From JADJPO01 sp046330955 (GTDB lineage: Bacteria > Actinomycetota > Actinomycetes > Actinomycetales > Kineosporiaceae), in assembly GCA_046330955.1 (NCBI GenBank), contig JAXLRT010000011.1:1-64000 (forward strand): a stretch of 64,000 bases of DNA. The letters run 5' to 3'. The notes under the pieces are model-generated. The model did not search any database and was not told the DNA's origin. It worked only from the letters and a program-made list of their open reading frames with translations. The first letter of the stretch is position 1, and the number at the start of each line of letters is the position of its first letter. Position numbers and translations under genes: made by a program. Below are positions 35,349 through 44,163 of the stretch, piece after piece.

Positions 35349-36518
35349 ATGAGGATCCTGCACGTCACCGATGCCTACCTGCCCAAGCAGGGTGGCATCG
35401 AGGTGCAGGTCCGCGATCTGGCCGCCCATCAGCAGCGCGCCGGGCACGAGGTCGAGGTGTTCACCTGTGCCCCACCGACCGGGGCCCGGCCCGGTTGGGC
35501 CTGGACCGCCGGGCCGACCCCGCGACGCGACGCGGGTGAGCCACCGGTGTGGCGGGCCGCCGTCCCGTGGCCCCAGGTGCCGCTGAGCAACGCCGCGGTC
35601 CACCGGCTGCTCGACGAACGCCGTCCGGACGTGGTCCACGTGCACCTGTCGGTGCTCTCGCCGCTGGGCATCCTCGCAGTGCGCGCAGCCGCGCAGCGGC
35701 GCGTCCCGGTGGTGGTGACGCTGCACTCGCTGTGGTGGTGGGCCAGCACTCTGTATCGCTGGGCCGATGCGATCGTCGGGTGGGGCGACTGGGCGGTGCA
35801 GTGGACCGCGGTCAGCGACCTGGCGGCCGCCCCGTTGCGGCACATCCTGGGGGCTCGGGCCGAGGTGGTGGTGCTGCCCAACGGCGTGAACGCCGCGGCC
35901 TGGGCTCCGCAGGCCGACCGGGATGGCGAGCGTGTTCGCGCCCCCGGCAGCGTCGGCGCGGACGAGGTGCAGGTGGTCAGCGTGATGCGGCTGGCGCTGC
36001 GCAAGCGCCCCCGCGCCCTGCTGCGGGTGATACGCGATGCCACCGCCCTGCTGCCCCCGGGGATCCGGCTGCGGCTGGTGCTCATCGGGGATGGACCCCA
36101 GCGGCGTGCGGTGCGGCGCCGGGTCCGGCGCTATGGGCTCAGCGGGCAGGTCGACCTGCTCGGGCGACTCGATCACGACGCGATCCGCGCGGTCTACCGT
36201 CACTCGGATCTCTACCTGGCGCCGGCCACGCTGGAGTCGTTCGGCATCGCCGCCCTGGAGGCGCGATGCGCCGGGCTACCGGTGATCGCGCGCCGCCGCA
36301 CCGGGATCGCCGACTTCGTCACCGACGGCGTGCACGGCCGGCTGGCCCAGGACGACGCCGGCTTGACCCGCGCGTTGGTCGAGCTGGCCGGCGACCCGGC
36401 CCGTCGGGCCGAGATGGCCGAGCACAACCGCACGATGCGGCCCGAGCACTCCTGGACCGACCTGCTGCAACGCTGCGACCTGGTCTACAAGCAGGCGCAC
36501 GAACTGTCGCTGGACTAG
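35349..36518 (+). CDS. Glycosyltransferase family 4
   Basis: 389 residues from ATG at 35349. GT-B fold features include the N-terminal RILHVTDAYLPKQGGIEVQVRDLA, VVVTLHSLWWW, VVSVMRLALRKRP, LIGDGPQRRAVRRR and the donor-site SDLYLAPATLESFGIAALEARCAGLPVIA. Enzymes of this type build cell-wall glycolipids, glycans or small glycosides such as mycothiol precursors. The acceptor is unknown. The stop overlaps the convergent hydrolase gene by 4 nt. Confidence 0.88.
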   Translation: MRILHVTDAYLPKQGGIEVQVRDLAAHQQRAGHEVEVFTCAPPTGARPGWAWTAGPTPRRDAGEPPVWRAAVPWPQVPLSNAAVHRLLDERRPDVVHVHLSVLSPLGILAVRAAAQRRVPVVVTLHSLWWWASTLYRWADAIVGWGDWAVQWTAVSDLAAAPLRHILGARAEVVVLPNGVNAAAWAPQADRDGERVRAPGSVGADEVQVVSVMRLALRKRPRALLRVIRDATALLPPGIRLRLVLIGDGPQRRAVRRRVRRYGLSGQVDLLGRLDHDAIRAVYRHSDLYLAPATLESFGIAALEARCAGLPVIARRRTGIADFVTDGVHGRLAQDDAGLTRALVELAGDPARRAEMAEHNRTMRPEHSWTDLLQRCDLVYKQAHELSLD

Positions 36519-37696
36519 TCGCGCAACAGGAATCGCGCCACCGCGGCGTCCCAGGCCTCGGAGTCGACGTTCCACTCCTTGGTGTGGCGGGCGTGGCGGA
36601 AGGAGACCAGCTGCACCAGGTCGGGCCGTGCCTGGGCGAGGCGGCGCGAGGGGCCGGACGGCACGAACTCGTCGTCGTCGCTGTGCAGCACCAGCATCGG
36701 CACCTCGAGTTCGTCCGCTCGCGCCACCCAGTCCATCCGATCCAGCGGTAGCGCGGTCTCGAGCTGAGCGAGCCGGCGCCCGTGGGAGTGGGCCAGCAAC
36801 GCCTGCGACAACCGTCCGACCCGGCGCGGCACCCGGTTGAGCCGAGCGTGGTGATCCAACACGTGCCGCCAGTCGACGACCGGGGCGTCCAGCACCACCG
36901 AGCCGATCCGGTCGGCGGTCCAGGACCGGTCGAGCACCTGCAACACGATCGCGCCACCCATCGACCAGCCCATCAGCACCACGTCGCGGGCGCCACTGGT
37001 CAGGGCGTGGACGACGGCCGCCTCGACATCACGCCACTCCGACTCCCCCAGGTGATAGCGCGACCTGCGGGCGGGGGTCTCGACGTCCCGGTCGTTGCGG
37101 TAGCTCACCACCAGGGAGGCGAATCCCAGCCGGTGCACCACCGGCAGTGCCCGCAGGCACTCCTCGCGGGTGGCGCCGCGACCGTGAACCATGATCACCC
37201 AGGTGCCGTTGCGGGCCACCGACGTCGCCGGGGGCACGAACCACGCGGGCAACGGCCCGATGTCGCTCTCGACGCTGACGTCGACGTACTCCAACCCGAG
37301 GGCGCTGTGCGGGGTGCCGGCGTACAGGTACTGGTTCCACCGGGCTCCGCCCTCGCGCAGCTGCCCCCGATCGAGCCCGAGCAGTCGGCGGGTCACGGTG
37401 CCCGAGTGCTCGTCGTGATCGATCACCTCGCCGAGCCGGGCATGGCCGGCGCCACCGTCCAGCCAGAGGCCGTAGCGTCCGGGGACGATCGTCTCGTCCG
37501 TGGCCCGAAGGGTCACCGTGCCGGCGCCCACGCCGAGCACCTGGACGTCGTCCGCCCGCTCGCCGGCCTCCGGGGTGACCACGCGCCGGGCGAGCACCGT
37601 GGCCAGCGCGGACACGCTCGCGGCCCCCAGCGCCGCCGCTGCCGCCCCTACTGCTGCGGGCAGGACGGCGCGCCGGGCCGTCCGCGCGACGGTCAA
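36515..37696 (-). CDS. Alpha/beta hydrolase, membrane-anchored
   Basis: 393 residues. A hydrophobic N-terminus (about 11-36) looks like an uncleaved anchor. A beta-rich region precedes the hydrolase domain with VIMVHGRGATREE, nucleophile S245 in GWSMGG, and LVLHSDDDEFVP carrying the catalytic aspartate. Near the C-terminus RHARHTKEWN probably supplies the histidine. It resembles prolyl-oligopeptidase-like and BEM46-like hydrolases. The start overlaps the stop of the upstream membrane-protein gene by 4 nt. Confidence 0.82.
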   Translation of the reverse strand: MTVARTARRAVLPAAVGAAAAALGAASVSALATVLARRVVTPEAGERADDVQVLGVGAGTVTLRATDETIVPGRYGLWLDGGAGHARLGEVIDHDEHSGTVTRRLLGLDRGQLREGGARWNQYLYAGTPHSALGLEYVDVSVESDIGPLPAWFVPPATSVARNGTWVIMVHGRGATREECLRALPVVHRLGFASLVVSYRNDRDVETPARRSRYHLGESEWRDVEAAVVHALTSGARDVVLMGWSMGGAIVLQVLDRSWTADRIGSVVLDAPVVDWRHVLDHHARLNRVPRRVGRLSQALLAHSHGRRLAQLETALPLDRMDWVARADELEVPMLVLHSDDDEFVPSGPSRRLAQARPDLVQLVSFRHARHTKEWNVDSEAWDAAVARFLLRD

Positions 37697-38364
37697 CTTC
37701 GCCCGCGCATCTGCTTGTAGGCCTCGGCGAACAGCAGGAACGAGGCCAGCAACGACAGGGTCAACAGCAGGCGCGGCGCGCGCGGGTTGGCCAGGGTGGC
37801 CAGACCGAGCCAGACCGCCAGCCCCATCACGAAGTACATGACCTGGGGACCTTCGCGCATCCGCTTGGCGCGGGGCTGGTCGTCGTCCGGTGCGGGAATG
37901 GGCACCGGCGTCAGCGCGCCCGGCCGCCCCACGGGCAGCGGGTGGGCCACCACGTCGATCGAGTCGGCGACGATCTCGTCCTCCGCGTCATCCTCGGCGT
38001 CGTGCCGCCGGGTCTCGATGATCAAGATGGCCTGCGCGACCAGGATGAGCGAGGCCACCAGGGCCGGGACCCGAAGCCAGCCGGAGGTGCCCATGGCCTG
38101 CTGGTCGACCAGCCCGAGGCCGGCGCCCAGGGTCAGCACCACCAGCGGCTCGACCAGAGCCATCGCCCGCTTCACCGGATCCACGGTACTTGTCCGACTC
38201 GCGCGCGAGGGGCGCAATTGGTACCAGGCGGGCGCCCGCCGCGAACCCTGCCCCGCCGTGTGGCGCGCCGGCGGCAACCGCTCGGCGCCCAGGATCACCT
38301 GGGGCGGCGGTACCGGCCGGTCCGCCGATGCCGGCCGGTAGGGCGATGCCTGGTCGCGGGTCAT
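37693..38364 (-). CDS. Hypothetical four-span membrane protein
   Basis: 223 residues. The N-terminal 65 residues are polar and proline-rich. Four hydrophobic segments follow, near 68-86, 97-116, 175-192 and 198-214, separated by an acidic loop (HDAEDDAEDEIVADSID). The family is not recognised. It is translationally coupled to the downstream hydrolase, which is also membrane-anchored, suggesting a joint envelope function. Confidence 0.75.
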   Translation of the reverse strand: MTRDQASPYRPASADRPVPPPQVILGAERLPPARHTAGQGSRRAPAWYQLRPSRASRTSTVDPVKRAMALVEPLVVLTLGAGLGLVDQQAMGTSGWLRVPALVASLILVAQAILIIETRRHDAEDDAEDEIVADSIDVVAHPLPVGRPGALTPVPIPAPDDDQPRAKRMREGPQVMYFVMGLAVWLGLATLANPRAPRLLLTLSLLASFLLFAEAYKQMRGRS

Positions 38365-38402
38365 CGCGATCGGTGCTCACGGCGCGAATGCCGCGATACC
38401 TG

Positions 38403-38429
38403 CACGTCCCACACGTCCCACACATCCCA
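38403..38429 (+). repeat. 9-bp tandem repeat, three units
   Basis: CACGTCCCA, CACGTCCCA and CACATCCCA lie head to tail, followed by a partial unit. The array is in the 300-bp gene-free stretch between the membrane-protein gene and hemQ. Confidence 0.6.
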
Positions 38430-38580
38430 CACGGTAACCGACCGGCGAGGCTCCCTGAAGGTCGTGAAGCGCGAAGCACCCAGGCGCGTCGGCCGAGGAC
38501 GCCGGCCTGCTGCGCCGGGTGCTCCGGCCGCGGGGTGCCGGTTCGCTCGCTGCCGAGCAGCGTGCGCCGTCCTCGCGTCA

Positions 38581-38601
38581 TGATCACGATGTCCGTGATC
38601 A
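38581..38601. repeat. Perfect inverted repeat in intergenic region
   Basis: TGATCACG-ATGTC-CGTGATCA has 8-bp arms and a 5-nt loop. It lies about 64 nt downstream of the hemQ stop on the minus strand. It has no U-run, so an intrinsic terminator is doubtful. No gene was found in 38365-38664. Confidence 0.5.
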
Positions 38602-38664
38602 CGGCCATGGGGCGATCTGACCCCAGTGAATGGGTGCGAACGGCCCCCTGACGGCGATCACGCC

Positions 38665-39372
38665 TCAGGGCAGGGCGGCGACCAGGTCGGCCAGCGCCAC
38701 CCGCGGACCGGTGTAGAACGGCACCTCTTCGCGGACGTGGCGCCGGGCCTCGACCGCCCGCAGGTCACGCATCAGGTCGACCATGCGGTGCAACTCGTCG
38801 GCCTCGAAGGCCAGCAGCCACTCGTAGTCGCCCAGCGCGAAGGACGAGACGGTGTTGGCGCGCACATCGGCGTACCCCCGGGCGGCCATGCCGTGCTCGA
38901 CCAGCATCGCCCGGCGCTCCTCCTCGGGCAGCAGGTACCAGTCGTAGGACCGCACGAACGGGTACAGGCAGAGATAGCCTCGCGGCTCCTCACCGGCCAT
39001 GAACGCCGGCACGTGGCCCTTGTTGAACTCGGCAGGGCGATGCAGTCCGACCACCGAGAACACCGGGTGCAGCTGGGAGCCCAGCCCGGTGCGCCGCAGG
39101 GCACGGTAGGCCTGCTGCACGGTCTCGATCTCGGGGGCGTGCCACCACACCATGAGGTCGGCGTCCGCCCGCAACCCGGCCACGTCATACCAGCCCCGCA
39201 CCACCAGGTCCTTGGCCGTCAACGCGTCCAGGGCGTGTTCGACCTCCTCGGTCAGCGCCCGCCGATCCGCCCGATGTCCGGTGCCCGGATCGGTGAGCGG
39301 CACCGCCGCGAAGACCGACCACATGGTGTAGCGGATGGTGTCGTTGATCTGACGGGTCGAGGGGCTGCTCAT
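38665..39372 (-). CDS. hemQ: Coproheme decarboxylase HemQ (chlorite dismutase-like)
   Basis: 235 residues. The likely catalytic tyrosine is Y146 in RSYDWYLLP and the proximal haem ligand H160 in MLVEHG, by comparison with known HemQ proteins. HemQ converts coproheme to haem b with peroxide in the coproporphyrin-dependent pathway of Gram-positive bacteria. hemE lies 1.3 kb away, but the usual intervening coproporphyrinogen oxidase gene (hemY/hemG type) is not between them; a lipoprotein gene on the other strand is. Confidence 0.92.
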   Translation of the reverse strand: MSSPSTRQINDTIRYTMWSVFAAVPLTDPGTGHRADRRALTEEVEHALDALTAKDLVVRGWYDVAGLRADADLMVWWHAPEIETVQQAYRALRRTGLGSQLHPVFSVVGLHRPAEFNKGHVPAFMAGEEPRGYLCLYPFVRSYDWYLLPEEERRAMLVEHGMAARGYADVRANTVSSFALGDYEWLLAFEADELHRMVDLMRDLRAVEARRHVREEVPFYTGPRVALADLVAALP

Positions 39373-39537
39373 GGCCTCATTCTGGCCGATGTCGCCGGGG
39401 CCGACGGCTCATCGGTACCACCGCGGCATCGGTTCGCGACCCAAACGTGATCTCGCGCAGGGAACCTCGAGGGCGAGCCGCGCATCTCACGGCACGACCG
39501 CCCACACAGGTACGTCATCCCAGGAGGGGTTCTCGCC

Positions 39538-40635
39538 GTGACCACGCCCCGTTCGCTCCAGCCATCCGGCACTCCGCGCAGGTCGCGGGTTGCCACTGCC
39601 CTGGCCATCGGCCTGACACTGCTCGGCACCGGGCTGCTCGGTGCCTGCGGCAGTGGGTCCAGCTCGTCCGGTGCCTCTGCCGCCGGGGGTGAGGCGGCAC
39701 CCGCTGCCGCGGCCCCCGAGGCCGGGGTCGCCGACCAGGCCGGCGGCGCCGCCGGTTCGGCAGCCAAGGCCGGGCAGGATGCCGGCGGGTCGGGTGACAC
39801 AGCCGCCGCGGCCGCCGAGCGCCGGATCGTCCGGACCGCCGAGATCACCGTCGAGGTCAAGCAGCTCGCCCCAGCGGCCACCCGGGTGCGCCAACTGGCG
39901 GCCGACCTCGGCGGTTTCGTCGCCACCGAGAGCACCGGTTACTCCGCCCCGGTCGGCGCCAAGTCCGACACCACCTCGGGCAAGGAGGTGGTGCGCGAGG
40001 CGCAGGTCGGGCAATCGGTGCTCGTACTACGGGTGCCCGAACCGAAGTTCACCCAGGCGCTGGACCGCTCCGCCGGCGTGGGAACCGAGGTCAGCCGCAC
40101 CTCGGCCGCCGAGGACGTCACCGGCGACATCGCCGATCTGACCAGCCGCACCGCCACCCAGAAGGCCAGCGTGGCCCGGGTTCGCCAGCTGCTCGCCGAC
40201 GCCAAGAGCCTGTCGGACGTGGTGCTGCTGGAAGCCGAACTCACCAAGCGTGAGGCCGCCCTCGAGGCCCTCGAGGCGCGCCTGGCCACCCTCGCCAACC
40301 AGGCCGACCTGGCCACCCTGACCGTGGTGCTGCAGACGCCCGAGGTGGCCCCGGTCGAGGAGCAGAATCGGTTCGTGCGTGCCCTGTCCAGCGGGTGGGA
40401 CGCCCTGGTGTCGGCCACCGCCGTGATCGTCACCCTGATCGGGGGGCTGATCCCGTTCGCCGTGGTGGGCGCCGTCATCGGGATCCCGCTCTGGCGGTGG
40501 CGGCGCTCACGGCGTCGTCCGGCGGCACGGCCCATGCCCGGTCCCGCGCCGACCCCGGACGCACAGGACCCGCTGATCCCGGCGGGATTCGGCGCCTCGT
40601 CGGGCTCGCAGCCACCCCAGCTGCCGACCCCCTGA
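39538..40635 (+). CDS. DUF4349 lipoprotein
   Basis: 365 residues from GTG. The signal sequence ends in a lipobox LLGAC (cysteine near 37), followed by a low-complexity Ser/Ala/Gly linker. The DUF4349 domain starts at RRIVRTAEITVEVKQL and includes a coiled coil (about 205-265, e.g. LLEAELTKREAALEALEARL). A C-terminal membrane span (about 295-322) is followed by a basic, proline-rich cytoplasmic tail. The function of the family is unknown. It sits between hemQ and hemE on the opposite strand. Confidence 0.88.
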   Translation: MTTPRSLQPSGTPRRSRVATALAIGLTLLGTGLLGACGSGSSSSGASAAGGEAAPAAAAPEAGVADQAGGAAGSAAKAGQDAGGSGDTAAAAAERRIVRTAEITVEVKQLAPAATRVRQLAADLGGFVATESTGYSAPVGAKSDTTSGKEVVREAQVGQSVLVLRVPEPKFTQALDRSAGVGTEVSRTSAAEDVTGDIADLTSRTATQKASVARVRQLLADAKSLSDVVLLEAELTKREAALEALEARLATLANQADLATLTVVLQTPEVAPVEEQNRFVRALSSGWDALVSATAVIVTLIGGLIPFAVVGAVIGIPLWRWRRSRRRPAARPMPGPAPTPDAQDPLIPAGFGASSGSQPPQLPTP

Positions 40636-40666
40636 AGCGACCTCAGCCGGTCGAACCGCTGGGCGA

Positions 40667-41725
40667 TCAGAGGGAGTGGACCAGGTCGACGACCCGGGCC
40701 AGCACGTCCGGGTCGGTGGACGGCGGCACGCCGTGGCCGAGGTTGAACACGTGCCCGGGCGCGCGCCGTCCGGCCTCGACCGTGGCGTGTACCCGCTCGG
40801 CCAACACCTCCCAGGGCGCGAACAGCAGTGCCGGGTCGAGGTTGCCCTGGACGGCGTACCCCGGGCCGAGCCGGCGGCTCGCCTCGTCCAGCGGTACCCG
40901 GAAGTCCACCCCGACCACCTCGGCGCCCGCCGCCCCGATGTCGGCCAGCAGTTCGCCCGTCCCGACACCGAAGTGGATCCGCGGCACGTCGGGATGGGCC
41001 GTGTGCACCGCAGCCAGCGCGGCGGCCGAGGCCGGTTGCACGAACCGGCGGTAGTCGGCGGCGGGCAGCGCGCCGACCCACGAGTCGAACAGCTGGACGG
41101 CGCGCGCCCCCGCACCGATCTGCACCTGCAGGAACGCGGCCGAGATCGCCGCCAGCCGGTGCATCAACGCGTCCCACAACGCCGGGTCGCCGTACATCAA
41201 GGCCTTGGTGCGGTGCAGGTCTCGGCTCGGTCCGCCCTCGATCAGATAACTGGCCAGGGTGAACGGCGCCCCGGCGAACCCGATCAGCGGGGTCGTGCCC
41301 AGCTCGGCGACCACCAGCCGCACCGCCTCGGCGATGTCCGGCACCTGCGCGGCGTCCAAGGCGGGCAAGCGGTCGAGGTCCGCGGCGGTGCGGAACGGCT
41401 CGGCCACCACCGGGCCGACACCCGGCACGATCTCGACCCCCAACCCGACGGCGGCCAGCGGCACCACGATGTCGGAGAAGAAGATCGCCGCATCGACGCC
41501 GTAGCGACGCACCGGCTGCAGGGTGATCTCGGCCACCAGCTCCGGCCGGCGGCACGCGTCGAGCATCGCCACGCCCTCGCGCACCCGGCGGTACTCGGGC
41601 AGCGACCGGCCCGCCTGGCGCATGAACCAGACCGGGGTGTGACTCACCGGGCGCCGATGACAGGCCTCGATCAGGGCGGACGTCGTGGCAGCCGGGGACG
41701 GTGCAGCCTCGCTGGGTGGGGTCAC
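40667..41725 (-). CDS. hemE: Uroporphyrinogen decarboxylase
   Basis: 352 residues from GTG. Diagnostic segments are PVWFMRQAGRSLPEYR (31-46, arginines binding substrate carboxylates), AAIFFSDIVVPL (catalytic aspartate) and GFAGAPFTLASYLIEGG. The C-terminal FNLGHGVPPSTDPD is also conserved. It decarboxylates the four acetate groups of uroporphyrinogen III to coproporphyrinogen III, upstream of HemQ. It converges with the DUF4349 gene. Confidence 0.95.
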   Translation of the reverse strand: MTPPSEAAPSPAATTSALIEACHRRPVSHTPVWFMRQAGRSLPEYRRVREGVAMLDACRRPELVAEITLQPVRRYGVDAAIFFSDIVVPLAAVGLGVEIVPGVGPVVAEPFRTAADLDRLPALDAAQVPDIAEAVRLVVAELGTTPLIGFAGAPFTLASYLIEGGPSRDLHRTKALMYGDPALWDALMHRLAAISAAFLQVQIGAGARAVQLFDSWVGALPAADYRRFVQPASAAALAAVHTAHPDVPRIHFGVGTGELLADIGAAGAEVVGVDFRVPLDEASRRLGPGYAVQGNLDPALLFAPWEVLAERVHATVEAGRRAPGHVFNLGHGVPPSTDPDVLARVVDLVHSL

Positions 41726-41777
41726 GTCCCCGATGTAATCACGACCGGCTCCCCCAGGCGGCGCAGGGGCGCCGCGC

Positions 41778-42605
41778 TCAGCCGGCCGAGACCATCGCCA
41801 CGCCGCCGAGGGCGGCGACCACGCCGACCACCTGCACCGGCCGCAACCGCTCGGCCAGGAAGGCGCGGGCCAGCAGCACGGTCGCCACCGGATACAGCGA
41901 CCCCAGCACCGCCACCACGCTGACCAGGCCCATCGTCGAGGCGATGCTGAAGATCAGGTTGGCGGCGCCGTCCGCGATGCCCACGGCGGCGAGCATCGGC
42001 AGGTCCATCGGACGCACCCCGCCCAGGCTCGCGGTCGCCACGGCCAGCGCGCCGAACAGCAGCAGCGAGGCCAGCCGCATGCCGATGGCGGTGTACAGCG
42101 GGCTGTAGACCGCACCGTGGTCCATGCCGACGAAGGTGAGCCCGAACAACAGTCCGGCCACCGCAGCCAGCACCACGCTGGACGAGCTGGCCCCGCCGGA
42201 CAGTTCCGGGCCACTGGCGGCGACGGCACCCAGCAGCGCCACGGCCATGCCGATCCCCTGCACCATGGTGGGGATGTGACCGGCGAGCAGGTCGGCGACG
42301 ACCGGTACCAGGGCACCGAGGCCGGCGATGGGCGAGACGACGCCCATGGTCCCGGTCGACAACGCGCGGTAGAAGCAGACCAGTCCGCCGGCCCCGGCCA
42401 CCCCGGTGAGCAGTCCCCAGACCAACCACGGCCCCGCCGGCGGCCCGGTGCGGGTGACCACGGCACCGATGGCCAGCGCCACGAAGGCCGCCGCCTGCGA
42501 CCAGCCCACCACCACCAGGGACGGCAGCCGCCGGGTCACCAGTCCCCCGCCGAAGTCGGCGGTTCCCCAGAGCAGTCCGGACAGCAGGGCGAGAGCGGCG
42601 GCCAT
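41778..42605 (-). CDS. EamA/DMT-family transporter
   Basis: 275 residues with about ten membrane segments in two EamA repeats. The N-terminal repeat starts LLSGLLWGTADFGGGLV and ends near GLGALVPVVADLL. The second repeat includes LLFGLTFVGMDHG and VLGSLYPVATVLLARAFLAERL, the usual EamA end pattern. It likely exports or imports a metabolite. It is followed by hemE after 52 nt on the same strand, with no known functional link. Confidence 0.88.
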   Translation of the reverse strand: MAAALALLSGLLWGTADFGGGLVTRRLPSLVVVGWSQAAAFVALAIGAVVTRTGPPAGPWLVWGLLTGVAGAGGLVCFYRALSTGTMGVVSPIAGLGALVPVVADLLAGHIPTMVQGIGMAVALLGAVAASGPELSGGASSSSVVLAAVAGLLFGLTFVGMDHGAVYSPLYTAIGMRLASLLLFGALAVATASLGGVRPMDLPMLAAVGIADGAANLIFSIASTMGLVSVVAVLGSLYPVATVLLARAFLAERLRPVQVVGVVAALGGVAMVSAG

Positions 42606-42744
42606 CGGGCGAGGGTAACGCCGTCCGGCCGAGTCCCGATGATGCCTGTGACCCGGGCGCCGACCACTGCACTGCTACGGCCCCCGCCGACACTCCCAGG
42701 TATGGCCCGATCCGTCCGCGCGTCGCGACCTCGACAGCGGGGGC

Positions 42745-43338
42745 GTGCGCCGTACGCTCCCTTCCGTGGCCTTGCGCAGGATGCCGGAGGACGCGCCCGA
42801 GGAGTTCGCGGCCGCGATGCAGAGCCTGCGCTCGGTGCGGTTACGGCCCGAGATCGTGCTCGAGGAGGTCCCCGCCCCGCAGCGCATCGCCCCTCACGCC
42901 GTGGCCGTCAGCGCCGATGTGCTGCAGGACGACGAGGAGCTCGCCACCGGCCGGTTCGTGTTGCTCTACGACCCTGCGGGCCAGGACGCCTGGGAGGGCC
43001 GGTTCCGGGCCGTCACCTTCGTGCGAGCCGCCCTCGAACCGGATCTGGGGGCCGATCCGATGATCGGTCAGGTCGGGTGGACCTGGCTGCAGGAATGCCT
43101 CGAGACCGCCGGCGCCGAGTACACCGCCGCCGGGGGGACTGTCACCCGGGTGGTCTCCGAGAGCTTCGGGGCGCTGGCTCAGCGTCCGGCCACGGTCGAG
43201 ATCGAGGTCCGGGCGTCGTGGACGCCGCTGGCCGACGTGGCCACTCATCTCGAGGCCTGGGCCGCACTGCTGTGCACCGTCGGTGGGCTGCCGCCGCTGC
43301 CCGCGGGCGTGGCCCCGTTGCCTCGACGTCGGGGCTGA
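42745..43338 (+). CDS. DUF3000 family protein
   Basis: 197 residues from GTG at 42745; GTG at 42766 or ATG at 42781 are possible starts. It reads EEFAAAMQSLRSVRLRPEIVLEEVPAPQRIAPHA, GRFVLLYDPAGQDAWEGRFRAVTFVRA and WTWLQECLETAGAEY, the DUF3000 pattern known from actinobacteria. The function is unknown. Its neighbours (hemE, RNase D) match the conserved actinobacterial order for this family. Confidence 0.88.
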   Translation: MRRTLPSVALRRMPEDAPEEFAAAMQSLRSVRLRPEIVLEEVPAPQRIAPHAVAVSADVLQDDEELATGRFVLLYDPAGQDAWEGRFRAVTFVRAALEPDLGADPMIGQVGWTWLQECLETAGAEYTAAGGTVTRVVSESFGALAQRPATVEIEVRASWTPLADVATHLEAWAALLCTVGGLPPLPAGVAPLPRRRG

Positions 43339-43376
43339 CCGCTCGCCGATCCCCGCTCGCCGATCCGACCGGATCG
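43339..43376. repeat. 14-bp tandem duplication and hairpin after the DUF3000 stop
   Basis: CCGCTCGCCGATCC occurs twice head to tail (43339-43352 and 43353-43366), directly after the TGA stop. CGATCCG-AC-CGGATCG (43361-43376) overlaps the second copy and could form a short hairpin. The gap to 43554 is rich in GATCC words and has no gene. Confidence 0.5.
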
Positions 43377-43554
43377 CGCCAGATCCCCGCGGATCCCCTC
43401 GCGGGCTCGATTCCGGGTCGATCACGTCGGACCGGATCCACGCCGTCAGCGATCCCAGCTCACGCCTCCGCCGTCCTCAAGGCACCCCCAGGGGGTGCCG
43501 ATCCACTTCGGGTAAGCCCCCGGCCCCGAGAGGCCGCTGGACATGGAGGTCGGC

Positions 43555-44154
43555 GTGACCACGATGGTCGAACGAGCTGGAGTCCCGGTGCCTCGTCCTG
43601 GTCGATTTGCCGCGATGGTCGTCGTGGCCACCCCGTCGCTGCGGGACTCGGTCGCTCACACCCTGCGCGTGCTGGGTGCGCGACACGTGCTCGAGGTGGG
43701 CACCGTGGCCGACGCCCGGGTGAAGTCGGGTGCCGGGATCGCCGACCTCTGCGTCGCCGAGGCAACTCTGCCGGACGGCTCCGGCATCGCCTTGATCCGC
43801 GAACTGCGCGCCGCGGGATGGGTGCGCGCACTGGTGCTCAGCACCGCCGACGACCCGTACAGCGTGCGCGCCGCCATCGGTGCCGGGGTGCGGGCCTACC
43901 TGGTCTCTGCCGCTGCCTCGGCCGCTCCCCGGTCCGCTGCCGACCGCGGGGATGGTGTCGACTCGCTCTCCGCGCGCGAGATCCAGGTGCTCCAGCTGGT
44001 GGCGGACGGCAAGTCCAACAAGGACATCGGCGAGGAACTGGGCCTGTCCGCCCTGACGGTGAAGAGTCACCTGGCGCGCATTGCGCGCAAGCTCGGCACC
44101 GGTGATCGCGCTGAAATGGTGGCCACCGCGCTGCGCTCGGGAGCCATCGCATAG
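43555..44154 (+). CDS. LuxR-type regulator with degenerate receiver domain
   Basis: 199 residues from GTG at 43555, preferred over ATG at 43543 because that ATG lies in the GGAGG sequence serving the GTG. The receiver lacks the acidic pair (reads VVVATPSLRD), has Glu 69 at the phosphoacceptor position (CVAEATLPDGSG) and Ser 118 for the switch lysine (AYLVSA). The C-terminal HTH (137-195) is intact: LSAREIQVLQLVADGKSNKDIGEELGLS and TVKSHLARIARKLG. It should therefore act without phosphorylation. It is followed by rnd after 9 nt. Confidence 0.88.
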   Translation: MTTMVERAGVPVPRPGRFAAMVVVATPSLRDSVAHTLRVLGARHVLEVGTVADARVKSGAGIADLCVAEATLPDGSGIALIRELRAAGWVRALVLSTADDPYSVRAAIGAGVRAYLVSAAASAAPRSAADRGDGVDSLSAREIQVLQLVADGKSNKDIGEELGLSALTVKSHLARIARKLGTGDRAEMVATALRSGAIA

Positions 44155-44163
44155 GTTGGCTCC

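Noticed and set aside
38403..38429. A CRISPR array
   Set aside because: Three 9-bp units without spacers; no cas gene in the window.
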